From Lacticaseibacillus mingshuiensis (GTDB lineage: Bacteria > Bacillota > Bacilli > Lactobacillales > Lactobacillaceae): a DNA stretch of 64,000 nt. Numbering within the stretch: position 1 is the stretch's first letter; each line of letters begins with the position of its first letter. The DNA lies in assembly GCF_016861785.1 (NCBI RefSeq), contig NZ_BOLS01000012.1, positions 22,503 to 86,502 on the forward strand. The letters are read 5' to 3'. The position numbers and the translations under genes are program-made. Shown piece after piece: positions 32,537-41,319 of the stretch. Below the pieces are notes generated by a model. That model did no database searches, was not told the DNA's origin, and saw nothing but the letters and a program-made list of their open reading frames with translations.

Positions 32537-33811
32537 ATGAAGAAATTTGGAAAACGGCTCTTATCGATCGGCGCGACCGTCGCCGCAGTATTGACACTTG
32601 CAGCATGCGGCAACAAGTCAAACTCCAGCAGTAGTGACTCGACCAACTTCAAGGGACAAAACTTGAAGATTGGTGTCTGGATCGGCAACGATAACGAAAA
32701 GAAAGGTATGAACGACTTGATCAGCGGCTTCGAAAAGAAGACCGGCGCTAAAGTGACCGAAAAAGTTTATACCGACTTTAATACTCAGATTCAGGCTGAC
32801 TTAGCGGGTCATCGTGCACCCGATGTTTGGTACATGGACTCCTCCATGTATCCATTCTTCCAGAAGCAAGGTGTCTTGCAAGAGTTGAATAAGAAGGATG
32901 TCGGCGAAAGCAACTTCTATCCTGCCCTGACAAAGGCTTACACCACCGATGGCAAGCTGTATGGTGTGCCGAAGGATACCTCGACGCTGGCACTGTACGT
33001 CAACAATGACATGTTTAAGAAGGTCGGCGTTTCGATCGACAGCATTCCAAAGTCTTATGAAGACCTCCTCAAGTGGTTGCCTGGGTTCCAAGCAAAGCTT
33101 GATAAGGCATACGGCAAGAACAAAGTGAAGGCTTGGAGCTACAACCAGGATCTGGCACGTAACCTCTACATCCTTGAACGTAATGGCGGCAAGCCGATCA
33201 AGAGCAACGGCAACGCCAACTTGTCCAGTGATGCGGTCCTTAAGAACCTGCAGCTCTACAAAGACCTTGTTGCGACGGGTGCAGCTGTCACGCCTAAGGG
33301 CATTGGCCAGGGCGATAACGGGACTGCCTTTGGTGCTGGCAAAGTTGCCATGATGGAAGAAGGCAACTGGACCTACGAAGTACAAAAGCAGCAATACAAG
33401 ACCAACTTCACTGTTTTGCCAATGCTTAGCTATGAAGGCAAGCAAGGCGGGATGATCTTCACCGTTGGTTGGGGCGAATACGCAAACTCCAAGGTTAAGC
33501 CACTGGCGACTGCTTGGATCAAGTATGTGACCTCCAAGAATGTCATGAAGAAGTACATCACCACCACTGGGACCTTGCCAAGTCGCCCAGATGTCGCAAA
33601 AGCAGCGGATCTGACCTCTGACGCTTCTCTGAAGGTTCATCTCGATGCCAACGCTTATTCAACTGTTTGGCAGGACGGTACCACACTTGTCACCGTTAAT
33701 ACCTCCTACCAGAACTTTGTTGCCAATGGCCTGGCAGGCAAGACGACCTTGAAGTCGGCCATGAAGAGCGCTGACGACCAGGCAAATGCCGCGATCGCCA
33801 AAGCAAAATAG
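32537..33811 (+). CDS. CUT1 sugar ABC transporter substrate-binding lipoprotein
   Basis: The 424-residue extracellular lipoprotein has a type II signal peptide with lipobox LAAC (Cys about 24) followed by a Ser/Asn-rich linker, then a MalE-like binding fold (IGVWIGNDNEKKGMNDLISGFEKKTG, PDVWYMDSS, YGVPKDTSTLALYVN). It is the first component of the transporter in this operon, just after the GH65 gene. Its ligand is probably the disaccharide or oligosaccharide cut by the two GH65 enzymes and the GH13_18 enzyme of the regulon. No ATPase gene is present. Confidence 0.92.
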   Translation: MKKFGKRLLSIGATVAAVLTLAACGNKSNSSSSDSTNFKGQNLKIGVWIGNDNEKKGMNDLISGFEKKTGAKVTEKVYTDFNTQIQADLAGHRAPDVWYMDSSMYPFFQKQGVLQELNKKDVGESNFYPALTKAYTTDGKLYGVPKDTSTLALYVNNDMFKKVGVSIDSIPKSYEDLLKWLPGFQAKLDKAYGKNKVKAWSYNQDLARNLYILERNGGKPIKSNGNANLSSDAVLKNLQLYKDLVATGAAVTPKGIGQGDNGTAFGAGKVAMMEEGNWTYEVQKQQYKTNFTVLPMLSYEGKQGGMIFTVGWGEYANSKVKPLATAWIKYVTSKNVMKKYITTTGTLPSRPDVAKAADLTSDASLKVHLDANAYSTVWQDGTTLVTVNTSYQNFVANGLAGKTTLKSAMKSADDQANAAIAKAK

Positions 33812-33839
33812 GCCTTAACAAACGCACTGGGGAGGTGCA

Positions 33840-34784
33840 ATGAGTATGGAAGCACCAGTAAATACGCCAAAGAAGAAACGGTTCCACTTGAACCGCAGTC
33901 AATCTGAAGCCGTCCAGGCCTATGCGTTCCTGCTCCCAGCCGCGATCATCGTTTTGGTCTTCTTTGTTGCCGCGATCGTCTTCGCGCTATACATGTCGTT
34001 CAACAAAGTCAACATGTACAGTGAGACATACGAGTTCCGGGGACTGCAGAACTACACCAATATTTTTTCTGACGGTATCGCGCTGACGGCGCTGAAGAAC
34101 ACAGCCTTATTCTCGCTGGTCGTTGTGCCGACGCAGACTTTTTTCGCCTTGCTGATCGCATACGCCCTCAGCAACAAGAACATTCGCTTCAAGAAGATGT
34201 TTCGCTTGATCTATTTCCTGCCAACGCTGACTTCTAGTGCGGCATTGACCCTGATCTTCATGTTTATCTTCAACATCAACGGGCCAATCAACGGATTCTT
34301 TACAGGAATTGGATTGTATAAAGATCCAATCAACTTCCTGCAGGAGCCACAATACGCGTTGAAAGTCATCATGGTCATGAATATCTGGTCGACAGTACCA
34401 AACTTTATGACTGTCTATCTGGCCTCGTTGGTGGATCTGCCTGATTCACTGTATGAAGCGGCGGAAATGGATGGCGCCTCGTCCTGGCAGAAATTAGTTC
34501 ACATCACAGTGCCATATCTGCGACCAATCACCACTTATGTTCTGTTGATGGGGATCATTGGGACCTTCCAGATGTTTGACCAAGCGTACATTTTCTCGAA
34601 CGGGTCAGGTGGCCCAGACAACTCGACTTTGACGGTCGCGCTGATGGTCTACCAATACGCTTTCGGTCAAATGAACACCATGGGTTATGCCTGTGCGCTG
34701 GCGATCTTCTTGGCTGTTGTGATCTACATTGTTTCCAGATTGGCTGAAAAGCTGAATGGCGGCAACGGCTTGAAGGATATGTAA
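33840..34784 (+). CDS. Sugar ABC transporter permease (MalF-type)
   Basis: The 314-residue inner-membrane permease has a cytoplasmic basic N-terminus, about six helices and the EAA loop (EAAEMDGASSWQKLVHITVPYLRP, about 205-228) that docks the ATPase. Start ATG 33840 follows GGAGGTG. It pairs with the next permease. Confidence 0.92.
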   Translation: MSMEAPVNTPKKKRFHLNRSQSEAVQAYAFLLPAAIIVLVFFVAAIVFALYMSFNKVNMYSETYEFRGLQNYTNIFSDGIALTALKNTALFSLVVVPTQTFFALLIAYALSNKNIRFKKMFRLIYFLPTLTSSAALTLIFMFIFNINGPINGFFTGIGLYKDPINFLQEPQYALKVIMVMNIWSTVPNFMTVYLASLVDLPDSLYEAAEMDGASSWQKLVHITVPYLRPITTYVLLMGIIGTFQMFDQAYIFSNGSGGPDNSTLTVALMVYQYAFGQMNTMGYACALAIFLAVVIYIVSRLAEKLNGGNGLKDM

Positions 34785-34797
34785 GGGGGCTTGAACA

Positions 34798-35625
34798 GTG
34801 AAAAAAGGTCATATCGGTCGGACGATCCTTTATATCGTCATGACGATCTACGCGCTGATCACCCTTTATCCGTTCTTGTGGGCGCTGTCAGCATCGTTTG
34901 AACCGTTGAAAGTGATCGTCAGTGGCAACATGAGTTTGATACCAAAGGCGTTCACGCTCGACAATTATAAGTACATGTTTAGTTCTTCCGCGCTTTTCCC
35001 GCGTTGGTTCCTGAACTCGGTCATTGTCTCGGTACTGGGGACCGTGATCAACATCTTCTTGAATACCATGGCAGGTTATGCGCTGGCACGTTTGCAATTT
35101 CCTGGCCGTGAACGCATCTACTACGCGTTTCTCTCGCTGATGATGATTCCGGCGCAGGTCCTGCTTATTCCTAACTATTTGATCTTGATGAACTTGGGGA
35201 TGCTCGACACCTATCAGTCCTTGATCTTGCCGTCTGCGATCAACATCGGCAACATCTTCATGATGCGCCAATTCTTCCTGTCCTTCCCTAAAGACGTGGA
35301 AGAGGCGGCCAGCATCGACGGTTTGAGTCGTGTGCAAGTGTTCTTCCGCATTGTGTTCCCACTGGCTCGTCCGTCGATCGCGACACAAGCGATCTTCACC
35401 TTCATGGGCTTTTGGAACAACTTCATGCAGCCGATGCTGTATATCACAACACCGAGCAAGTACACCTTGACCCTAGGGCTGCAGTCGTTCACCAACCAAC
35501 AGGCCGGCGTCCGCTGGGATCACACCATGGCAGCAAGTATCATCTCAATATTGCCGATCGTAATTCTGTATATTATCTTTAACAAGTTCTTCCTTCAGGG
35601 GATTAGAATGGACAATGAGAAGTGA
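34798..35625 (+). CDS. Sugar ABC transporter permease (MalG-type)
   Basis: The 275-residue permease has six predicted helices and the EAA loop (EEAASIDGLSRVQVFFRIVFPLARP, about 165-189). It starts at GTG 34798 after AAGGGGGC, 13 nt downstream of its partner gene. It completes the CUT1 transporter except for the ATPase, probably a shared MsmK/MsmX-type protein encoded elsewhere. Confidence 0.92.
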   Translation: MKKGHIGRTILYIVMTIYALITLYPFLWALSASFEPLKVIVSGNMSLIPKAFTLDNYKYMFSSSALFPRWFLNSVIVSVLGTVINIFLNTMAGYALARLQFPGRERIYYAFLSLMMIPAQVLLIPNYLILMNLGMLDTYQSLILPSAINIGNIFMMRQFFLSFPKDVEEAASIDGLSRVQVFFRIVFPLARPSIATQAIFTFMGFWNNFMQPMLYITTPSKYTLTLGLQSFTNQQAGVRWDHTMAASIISILPIVILYIIFNKFFLQGIRMDNEK

Positions 35626-35636
35626 TACGACCAGAG

Positions 35637-35664
35637 ACCGGAACAGATTCTCGTTCCGGTTTTC
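35637..35664 (+). terminator. Terminator after the transporter genes
   Basis: ACCGGAAC (35637-35644) pairs with GTTCCGGT (35653-35660), followed by TTTCTTT. It separates the transporter from lacI, whose expression would need read-through or its own promoter. Confidence 0.75.
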
Positions 35665-35687
35665 TTTGTAGATGGGGGTAATGACAA

Positions 35688-36713
35688 ATGGCAGTGAAGA
35701 TCTATGATGTCGCAAAGGCGGCCGGGGTGACGTCAAGCACCGTCTCCCGTGTATTTAACGGGTACCCAGATATTAGCGAACACACCCGGAAAAAAGTGTA
35801 TGAGGTCGCTGCCAAGCTGGGGTATACCCCCAACATCGCCGCACGCACTTTATCTTCGAAATCGTTGAAAACGGTTGCGCTGATCTTGAACGATCTGGTT
35901 GCCTCACGCTTTGATGGCGTCTCGATGCAAACGATTCTGGGTGTTTACAACTATTGCGAGACGCACGCCATGCAATTTGTTCTTTACCCAACAACGACAA
36001 AGCTGCAGCACGAAAAAACGTTTGATCAGTTCTGCATGGAACGCAACGTCGCAGGCGCTGTGGTGCAGGGGCTGCACATCGATGACCCTTACATTCAACA
36101 GATCTCCGAAAGTCAGACGCCGGTCGTGATGATCGACCTTGAGATTCCTGGTGCCAACACGGTCTCGATCTCTGTGGATAATGTGGCGGCCGAAAAAGAG
36201 GCGACCCAGGCGATTCTCAGACACGGGAAATCTCACCCCGTCATGATGAATGGGATTCCATCCGCTCAAGTTAGCAATCTCCGCGAAAAAGGGTTTCGCG
36301 AAGCGATTCACGATGCTGGATTGAGTCTATCTGATGATGCGATCATGTACGCCGATTTTGATATCGACAAGGCTGAGGCCGCCATGCGCAACGCGCTGGC
36401 AAGCGGTCGGGAGATCGATGCCGTGATCTGCGCCAGCGATGCAATGGCAATGGGCGTCATGACTGCCCTAAAAGCGGCCCATCGCCGCGTCCCAGAAGAC
36501 TGTGAAGTGGTTGGCTTTGATAACATCGCCATCACCGAGTATTCACAGCCGACCATCAGTACCATCGATCAGCATATGGAAAAAATCGGTGGCATGGCCG
36601 CTCAGCTGGTCGACAAACTGTTGAATGGTAAAGTGGCACCAAATATGCGGCACATCTTTTCGCCGCATAAATTTATTCAGCGCGAAAGCACTGGCGTTTA
36701 TCCTGACAAGTAA
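35688..36713 (+). CDS. LacI family repressor of the GH65 regulon
   Basis: The 341-residue regulator has an N-terminal LacI HTH (KIYDVAKAAGVTSSTVSRVFNG, residues 3-24) with hinge helix (NIAARTLSSK) and a periplasmic-binding-like sensor domain ending ISTIDQHMEKIG. The palindromes CGAAAACGTTTTCG upstream of the RDD gene and the GH65 operon are typical LacI operators and are its probable targets. The inducer is likely the imported sugar or a phosphorylated product. Start ATG follows GATGGGGG. Confidence 0.9.
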   Translation: MAVKIYDVAKAAGVTSSTVSRVFNGYPDISEHTRKKVYEVAAKLGYTPNIAARTLSSKSLKTVALILNDLVASRFDGVSMQTILGVYNYCETHAMQFVLYPTTTKLQHEKTFDQFCMERNVAGAVVQGLHIDDPYIQQISESQTPVVMIDLEIPGANTVSISVDNVAAEKEATQAILRHGKSHPVMMNGIPSAQVSNLREKGFREAIHDAGLSLSDDAIMYADFDIDKAEAAMRNALASGREIDAVICASDAMAMGVMTALKAAHRRVPEDCEVVGFDNIAITEYSQPTISTIDQHMEKIGGMAAQLVDKLLNGKVAPNMRHIFSPHKFIQRESTGVYPDK

Positions 36714-36731
36714 TCACGAGGAAGTGACAGT

Positions 36732-38873
36732 ATGAGTCCTGCCTATCAGATCGCGCTCGAGGATCTCGCAAATCGCGAACCCGACACGGTCGCAACGATT
36801 TTTTCCCAAGGGAATGGCACCTTTGGGGTCCGCGCTACAGATCCACTTCTGGCGGTGGATGGTACAGTGGTCAACGGGTTCTTTGAGACCTCGCCAATCA
36901 TTTATGGCGAGGCGGCCCACGGCTACGCAAAGGAACACCAGACCATTGTCCCTTTACCATCACTGCGGCATCTGACGATCATCGATCAAGCCGGTCACCC
37001 TGCGGCCACGCACGCGTTAAAAGACGTTCGGTTGGACATGCAGACGGGCGCACTGACGATGACAACAGAGATCGTCTTTCCAGATGATGACCGCCCACTT
37101 GAATTAACGACGACCTCATTGATCGGGCAAGCTGACCAAGATCTTACCGCCTATTTGCTGGGCTACACCTTGACGACAACCGCTTATGAAGGAGTGATCA
37201 CCTTCACCAAGGGACCGCTGGTTTTCCAGGAAAAAGAATCCGATATTGAACGAGATCCCCGTGTAGTGGTCCGGCCGTTGCAACTTAAGCACGCAATAAT
37301 TGACAGTAGCGCGACGGCCGTGGTGCAGCGGATTCAAACGACCGAGAGTCAGTTGACCCGCTTCATCAAAACCAGCAATGTTGCGGGGCTGACTCAGACA
37401 GTCAAAGTGGCACCCGCTCAACCGGCGCACTTTGAGGCATATGTCCAAGTTGCCCAACAAGATAGTTTTGCACTTGACCTGGACGCTGCCGTTGCGCAAC
37501 GGACGAAGGCCTTCTGGCACCAATTCTGGGCATCCGCGGCGATCGACATCACCGGCGACGACAAAATGGCGCAAGGCCTTCATTTCAACGTCTTCCAATT
37601 GGCCCAGTCGGCTAACCGGACAGGCGAGTATAGTATTGCGGCAAAAGGCGTCTCAGGACCGGGCTATGAAGGCCATTTCTTCTGGGATACTGAAATGTAC
37701 ATGCTGCCGTTCTTCACCTATACCCATCCGGAAATTGCGCGCAAGCTACTGGAATTCCGCTATCGTCAATTGCCGCTCGCACGCAAACGGGCACGCGACA
37801 TGGGCGTTGCTCAAGGTGGCCTATTTCCATGGCGATCGATCAACGGCGCCGAAGCCAGCGCCTTTTTCCCGGCCGGCACGGCGCAGTATCACATTGATGC
37901 CGATATTGCCTATGCAGTGGCCCAGTACTTTGAGGTGACGCAAGACAAAGATTTCATGGAGAAGTTTGGCCTGCCGATTCTATGGGAGACCGCTCAATTC
38001 TGGCGCTATTTTGGCGCCTGGAGTGAGCGCGATGGTCGTCGCGTCTTCATGTTTCATGATGTGACCGGCCCCGATGAGTACACGGCTCTGGTCGATAACA
38101 ATACTTACACCAACCGAATGGCGAAGGCCAACATTGAGGATTTTCTCAGTGCCTATGCGCAATTGGCCGCCAGCAGTTCATTGGATATTGAGGAAGCGGA
38201 CCTTCAAGCGTTAAAGGATATTGCAGCAGGCATCTATCTTCCCGAACCTGGGGACAACGGAGTCACGGCTCAAGACGACACGTTCTTGAGCAAGCCGATT
38301 TGGCCGTTTGCGACCACCCCGGCAGATCATTATCCACTACTGCTACACTATCACCCGCTGACGATCTACCGCTATCAGGTCAGCAAACAACCAGATGAGC
38401 TAATGCTTGATATGCTGTTTCCTGATGACAAGGCTGTCTCACAGAAAAAGATCGACTACGCCTATTACGAGCGGCTGGCGACCCACGATTCGTCGCTATC
38501 ACGTAGCGCCTATGCAGTGCTGGCAGCCAACCTTGGCGATACAGAAAAGGCGTATCACTACTTCATGGATTCAGCATTGCTGGACCTGACGGATCTTCAG
38601 GGTAACACCAAAGACGGCCTCCACATGGCAAATTTAGGTGGTAGCTGGATGAGCGCTGCTTATGGATTCGCCGGGCTCAAGGTGGTTGAGGGTCAATTAA
38701 GCATTAGCAATCGACTGCCCGCCCAGTGGCAAACACTTGCACTGAACCTGCTCTTCCGCGGCCGCCAGCTTCACATCGTGCTGACCCATGACAACACTGT
38801 GGTGACGCTTTTGGCTGGTGAGCCATTGACGCTGGCCGTTGATGACCAAGAACAAGAAATTTCTCGAAAATAA
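36732..38873 (+). CDS. GH65 phosphorylase, second and divergent copy
   Basis: The 713-residue enzyme has the GH65 layout: N-terminal beta-sandwich (SQGNGTFGVRA, about 21-31), barrel with GPGYEGHFFWDTEMYMLP (about 309-326), catalytic Glu449 in TGPDEYTALVDNN, and phosphate-site THDSSLS (about 582). It is about 60 residues shorter than the first copy and only distantly similar. The segment AGTAQYHIDADIAYAV is found in a separate GH65 branch of unsettled specificity. It lies between the repressor and beta-PGM genes, so it should also yield beta-glucose 1-phosphate, from a second alpha-linked disaccharide. Start ATG follows GAGGAAGTG. Confidence 0.82.
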   Translation: MSPAYQIALEDLANREPDTVATIFSQGNGTFGVRATDPLLAVDGTVVNGFFETSPIIYGEAAHGYAKEHQTIVPLPSLRHLTIIDQAGHPAATHALKDVRLDMQTGALTMTTEIVFPDDDRPLELTTTSLIGQADQDLTAYLLGYTLTTTAYEGVITFTKGPLVFQEKESDIERDPRVVVRPLQLKHAIIDSSATAVVQRIQTTESQLTRFIKTSNVAGLTQTVKVAPAQPAHFEAYVQVAQQDSFALDLDAAVAQRTKAFWHQFWASAAIDITGDDKMAQGLHFNVFQLAQSANRTGEYSIAAKGVSGPGYEGHFFWDTEMYMLPFFTYTHPEIARKLLEFRYRQLPLARKRARDMGVAQGGLFPWRSINGAEASAFFPAGTAQYHIDADIAYAVAQYFEVTQDKDFMEKFGLPILWETAQFWRYFGAWSERDGRRVFMFHDVTGPDEYTALVDNNTYTNRMAKANIEDFLSAYAQLAASSSLDIEEADLQALKDIAAGIYLPEPGDNGVTAQDDTFLSKPIWPFATTPADHYPLLLHYHPLTIYRYQVSKQPDELMLDMLFPDDKAVSQKKIDYAYYERLATHDSSLSRSAYAVLAANLGDTEKAYHYFMDSALLDLTDLQGNTKDGLHMANLGGSWMSAAYGFAGLKVVEGQLSISNRLPAQWQTLALNLLFRGRQLHIVLTHDNTVVTLLAGEPLTLAVDDQEQEISRK

Positions 38874-38890
38874 ATCAACGAGGTAATAAA

Positions 38891-39565
38891 ATGACAATTA
38901 CTGGTTTTGTATTTGACCTAGATGGTGTGATCACCGACACCGCAAAGTTTCACTATCAGGCGTGGAAAGAAATCGCGCAGGAAAAACTCGACATCACGAT
39001 CACCCCGGCCGTGAACGAATTGCTCAAAGGCCGTAGCCGTATGGATTCCCTTGAAGAAATCATCAAATTCGGGCATCAAGAGGGGCAGCATACCCTGGCT
39101 GAAAAAGAGGCTATCGCCACTGAAAAAAACGATCGCTATAAACAGTTGATTCAAACAATGACCCCAGCCGACATTCTGCCGGGGATGGGCGAATTTCTGC
39201 AAGAATTAGCGGATCACCATTACCCGATGTCGGTCGCATCGGCCTCCTTTAACGCCCCATTTATCATCAAGCGTTTGAAGCTTGAAGACCTCCTTGGCAA
39301 AATTGTGGATCCTGCGTCGGTCAAGCATGGTAAGCCCGCCCCTGATATCTTTGAGGCAGCGGCCGACCAGATCGATAGTCCTTATGCGACCACGGTCGGA
39401 TTTGAGGATGCGACCGCCGGCATCTCGGGTATTAATGATGCAGGAATGTTCTCCGTGGGCATTGGTGATCCGACCATTCTCGACGAAGCTGACCTTGTGT
39501 TCGCCTCCACCGCGGATGTCTCGCTCAGTGCGATCGAGCAGGCTTTTGCCTCGAAGAATGCCTAA
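38891..39565 (+). CDS. pgmB: Beta-phosphoglucomutase (HAD family)
   Basis: The 224-residue cytoplasmic enzyme converts beta-glucose 1-phosphate, the product of inverting GH65 enzymes, to glucose 6-phosphate. Motif I FVFDLDGVITDTA gives the nucleophile Asp9 and the acid/base Asp11; motif II includes SVASASFNA (about 116-124), motif III Lys near GKPAPDIF and motif IV GFEDATAGI (about 173-181). The cap-domain K-G-R-S-R segment that binds the sugar phosphate is present (about 45-49). It follows the second GH65 gene by 17 nt. Confidence 0.93.
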   Translation: MTITGFVFDLDGVITDTAKFHYQAWKEIAQEKLDITITPAVNELLKGRSRMDSLEEIIKFGHQEGQHTLAEKEAIATEKNDRYKQLIQTMTPADILPGMGEFLQELADHHYPMSVASASFNAPFIIKRLKLEDLLGKIVDPASVKHGKPAPDIFEAAADQIDSPYATTVGFEDATAGISGINDAGMFSVGIGDPTILDEADLVFASTADVSLSAIEQAFASKNA

Positions 39566-39602
39566 CATGAAGACTGCTTGAGAAGGAGATGAACTGAAAC
39601 TA

Positions 39603-41054
39603 ATGGGACTTTCAAATCAAGTCATGCTGATCACGTATGCAGATAGTCTTGGCTCGAACCTTCAGGCATTGAATCGCATGCTGGTAAGTGATCTGACGGA
39701 CGCAATCGGTGGCCTTCATATTCTGCCGTTCTTCCCTTCGTCAGGCGACCGCGGATTTTCCCCTGAGCGCTATGACGTGATCGATTCACGGTTTGGTGAT
39801 TGGACAGATATCGCGGCGCTGGCGAGTCAGTATTTTTTAATGACGGATCTGATGATCAATCATCTGTCTCGGAAGTCACCGGAGTTCAAGGACTTTATCG
39901 CTAAAGGGGATGCATCGCCTTCAAGCACGCTATTCCTCGATTGGGACAAGTTCTGGCCGGCGGGGCACCCCACTCAAGAAGAAGTCGATCAGATCTATAA
40001 GCGCAAGGACAAGGCACCTGTTCAGGAAGTTCAAATGGCGGATGGTTCGGTGCGCCACGTCTGGAATACCTTCAGCGATGAACAGATCGATCTCGATGTC
40101 ACAACACCGGAGACATGGCAGTATCTGACCAAGGCAATGAAACGATTTGCCGCGAATGGCGTGGCACTGATCAGGCTGGATGCATTTGCCTATGCCGTGA
40201 AAAAACGTGGCACCAATGACTTTTTCGTCGAGCCCGAGATCTGGGACCTGCTCGATCGCATCTCAGAAGCCGCTGGTGAAGATGGCGTAGAAGTCTTGCC
40301 CGAGATTCATGAGCATTATACGTTGGTCGACAAGGTCAACCAGCGCGGCTATTGGACCTATGATTTTGCGTTGCCGATGCTGGTGCTCTACACGCTTTTT
40401 GCGCAGGACGCGCGGCCACTGTTGAAGTGGTTGCGGCGAAGTCCGATGCACCAGTTCACCACGCTGGATACGCATGACGGTATCGGTGTTGTCGATGTGA
40501 AAGACATCCTATCTGATGACCAGATCGATTTCACGACACAGCAGCTTTATCAGCGCGGCTCCAACGTGAAGAAAGTCTATTCAAGCGCTGCCTATCATAA
40601 TCTTGACGTGTACCAGATCAACTCGACCTATTTCTCCGCGCTGGGAGAAAACGAGGCAGCTTATCTGATCGCGCGGGCCATTCAAATGTTCGCCCCAGGC
40701 ATTCCGCAGGTCTATTACGTCGGTCTCTTGGCTGGCGCAAATGACCTGGACCTTCTCGAAAAAACAAAGGAAGGTCGAAACATCAACCGGCATTATTACA
40801 CTGAGGACGAAGTTGCCGAAGAGGTGCAACGCCCAGTAGTGTCGACGCTTCTTAACTTGATGCGCTTCCGTAATCGAAGCCGGGCGTTCGATCTGGATGG
40901 TCAGTTCGAGGCCAAAGCGGTGGACCCGGCACATTTTGTGCTGACGCGCACGAGTCAGGATGGTCAAACCAATGCAACGCTTTGCGTGGACTTGGTCAAT
41001 GACCAGATGGCGGTCTCGGAAAACGGGGTCGTGATCGACCTGACGAAGCGGTAG
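39603..41054 (+). CDS. gtfA: Sucrose phosphorylase-type GH13_18 enzyme
   Basis: The 483-residue enzyme converts an alpha-glucoside, most likely sucrose, plus phosphate to alpha-glucose 1-phosphate and the leaving sugar. It matches known Lactobacillales sucrose phosphorylases along its length: MLITYADSLG at the start, nucleophile Asp193 (IRLDAFAYA), acid/base Glu234 (LPEIHEHY), transition-state Asp292 (TLDTHDGIG), and IPQVYYVGLLAG. GH13_18 also includes glucosylglycerol and glucosylglycerate phosphorylases, so the acceptor side is not proven. The product here is the alpha anomer, which needs an ordinary phosphoglucomutase, not pgmB. It is the last gene of the regulon, 37 nt after pgmB. Confidence 0.85.
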   Translation: MGLSNQVMLITYADSLGSNLQALNRMLVSDLTDAIGGLHILPFFPSSGDRGFSPERYDVIDSRFGDWTDIAALASQYFLMTDLMINHLSRKSPEFKDFIAKGDASPSSTLFLDWDKFWPAGHPTQEEVDQIYKRKDKAPVQEVQMADGSVRHVWNTFSDEQIDLDVTTPETWQYLTKAMKRFAANGVALIRLDAFAYAVKKRGTNDFFVEPEIWDLLDRISEAAGEDGVEVLPEIHEHYTLVDKVNQRGYWTYDFALPMLVLYTLFAQDARPLLKWLRRSPMHQFTTLDTHDGIGVVDVKDILSDDQIDFTTQQLYQRGSNVKKVYSSAAYHNLDVYQINSTYFSALGENEAAYLIARAIQMFAPGIPQVYYVGLLAGANDLDLLEKTKEGRNINRHYYTEDEVAEEVQRPVVSTLLNLMRFRNRSRAFDLDGQFEAKAVDPAHFVLTRTSQDGQTNATLCVDLVNDQMAVSENGVVIDLTKR

Positions 41055-41097
41055 CAGTTATCAACATTTGGAAACGTGAATCATTGAGATCAATGGG

Positions 41098-41138
41098 AAA
41101 GGCCAAGTCGCGTGTGTTAGTGACTTGGCCTTTTGCTT
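41098..41138 (+). terminator. Terminator of the phosphorylase regulon
   Basis: AAAGGCCAAGTC (41098-41109) pairs with GACTTGGCCTTT (41122-41133), followed by TGCTTT. Confidence 0.85.
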
Positions 41139-41255
41139 TGCCTTGCTGAAGGGGGCGAACAGAGCCAGTTGTTTCATCCAAACCGTCCTGTGCCGGAGCC
41201 GCGGCAATACAGCCTGAATAGAAGCCATTGCGGAGGACTACTCAAAAATTTCCCC

Positions 41256-41305
41256 TTGCCTTTAAAATGGAAGCGCTATACAATACAATCGAAACGTTTC
41301 ACCAA
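41256..41305 (+). promoter_or_regulatory. Promoter and LacI operator of the sophoro-oligosaccharide operon
   Basis: TTGCCT (41256-41261), 17 nt, TACAAT (41279-41284). The palindrome GAAACGTTTC (41291-41300) lies over the start of transcription, and the longer GAAACGTTTCACCAA recurs at 46728. TGGAAGCGCTATAC in the spacer is a partial cre site. Confidence 0.75.
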
Positions 41306-41319
41306 GGAGGAGAAACTAG

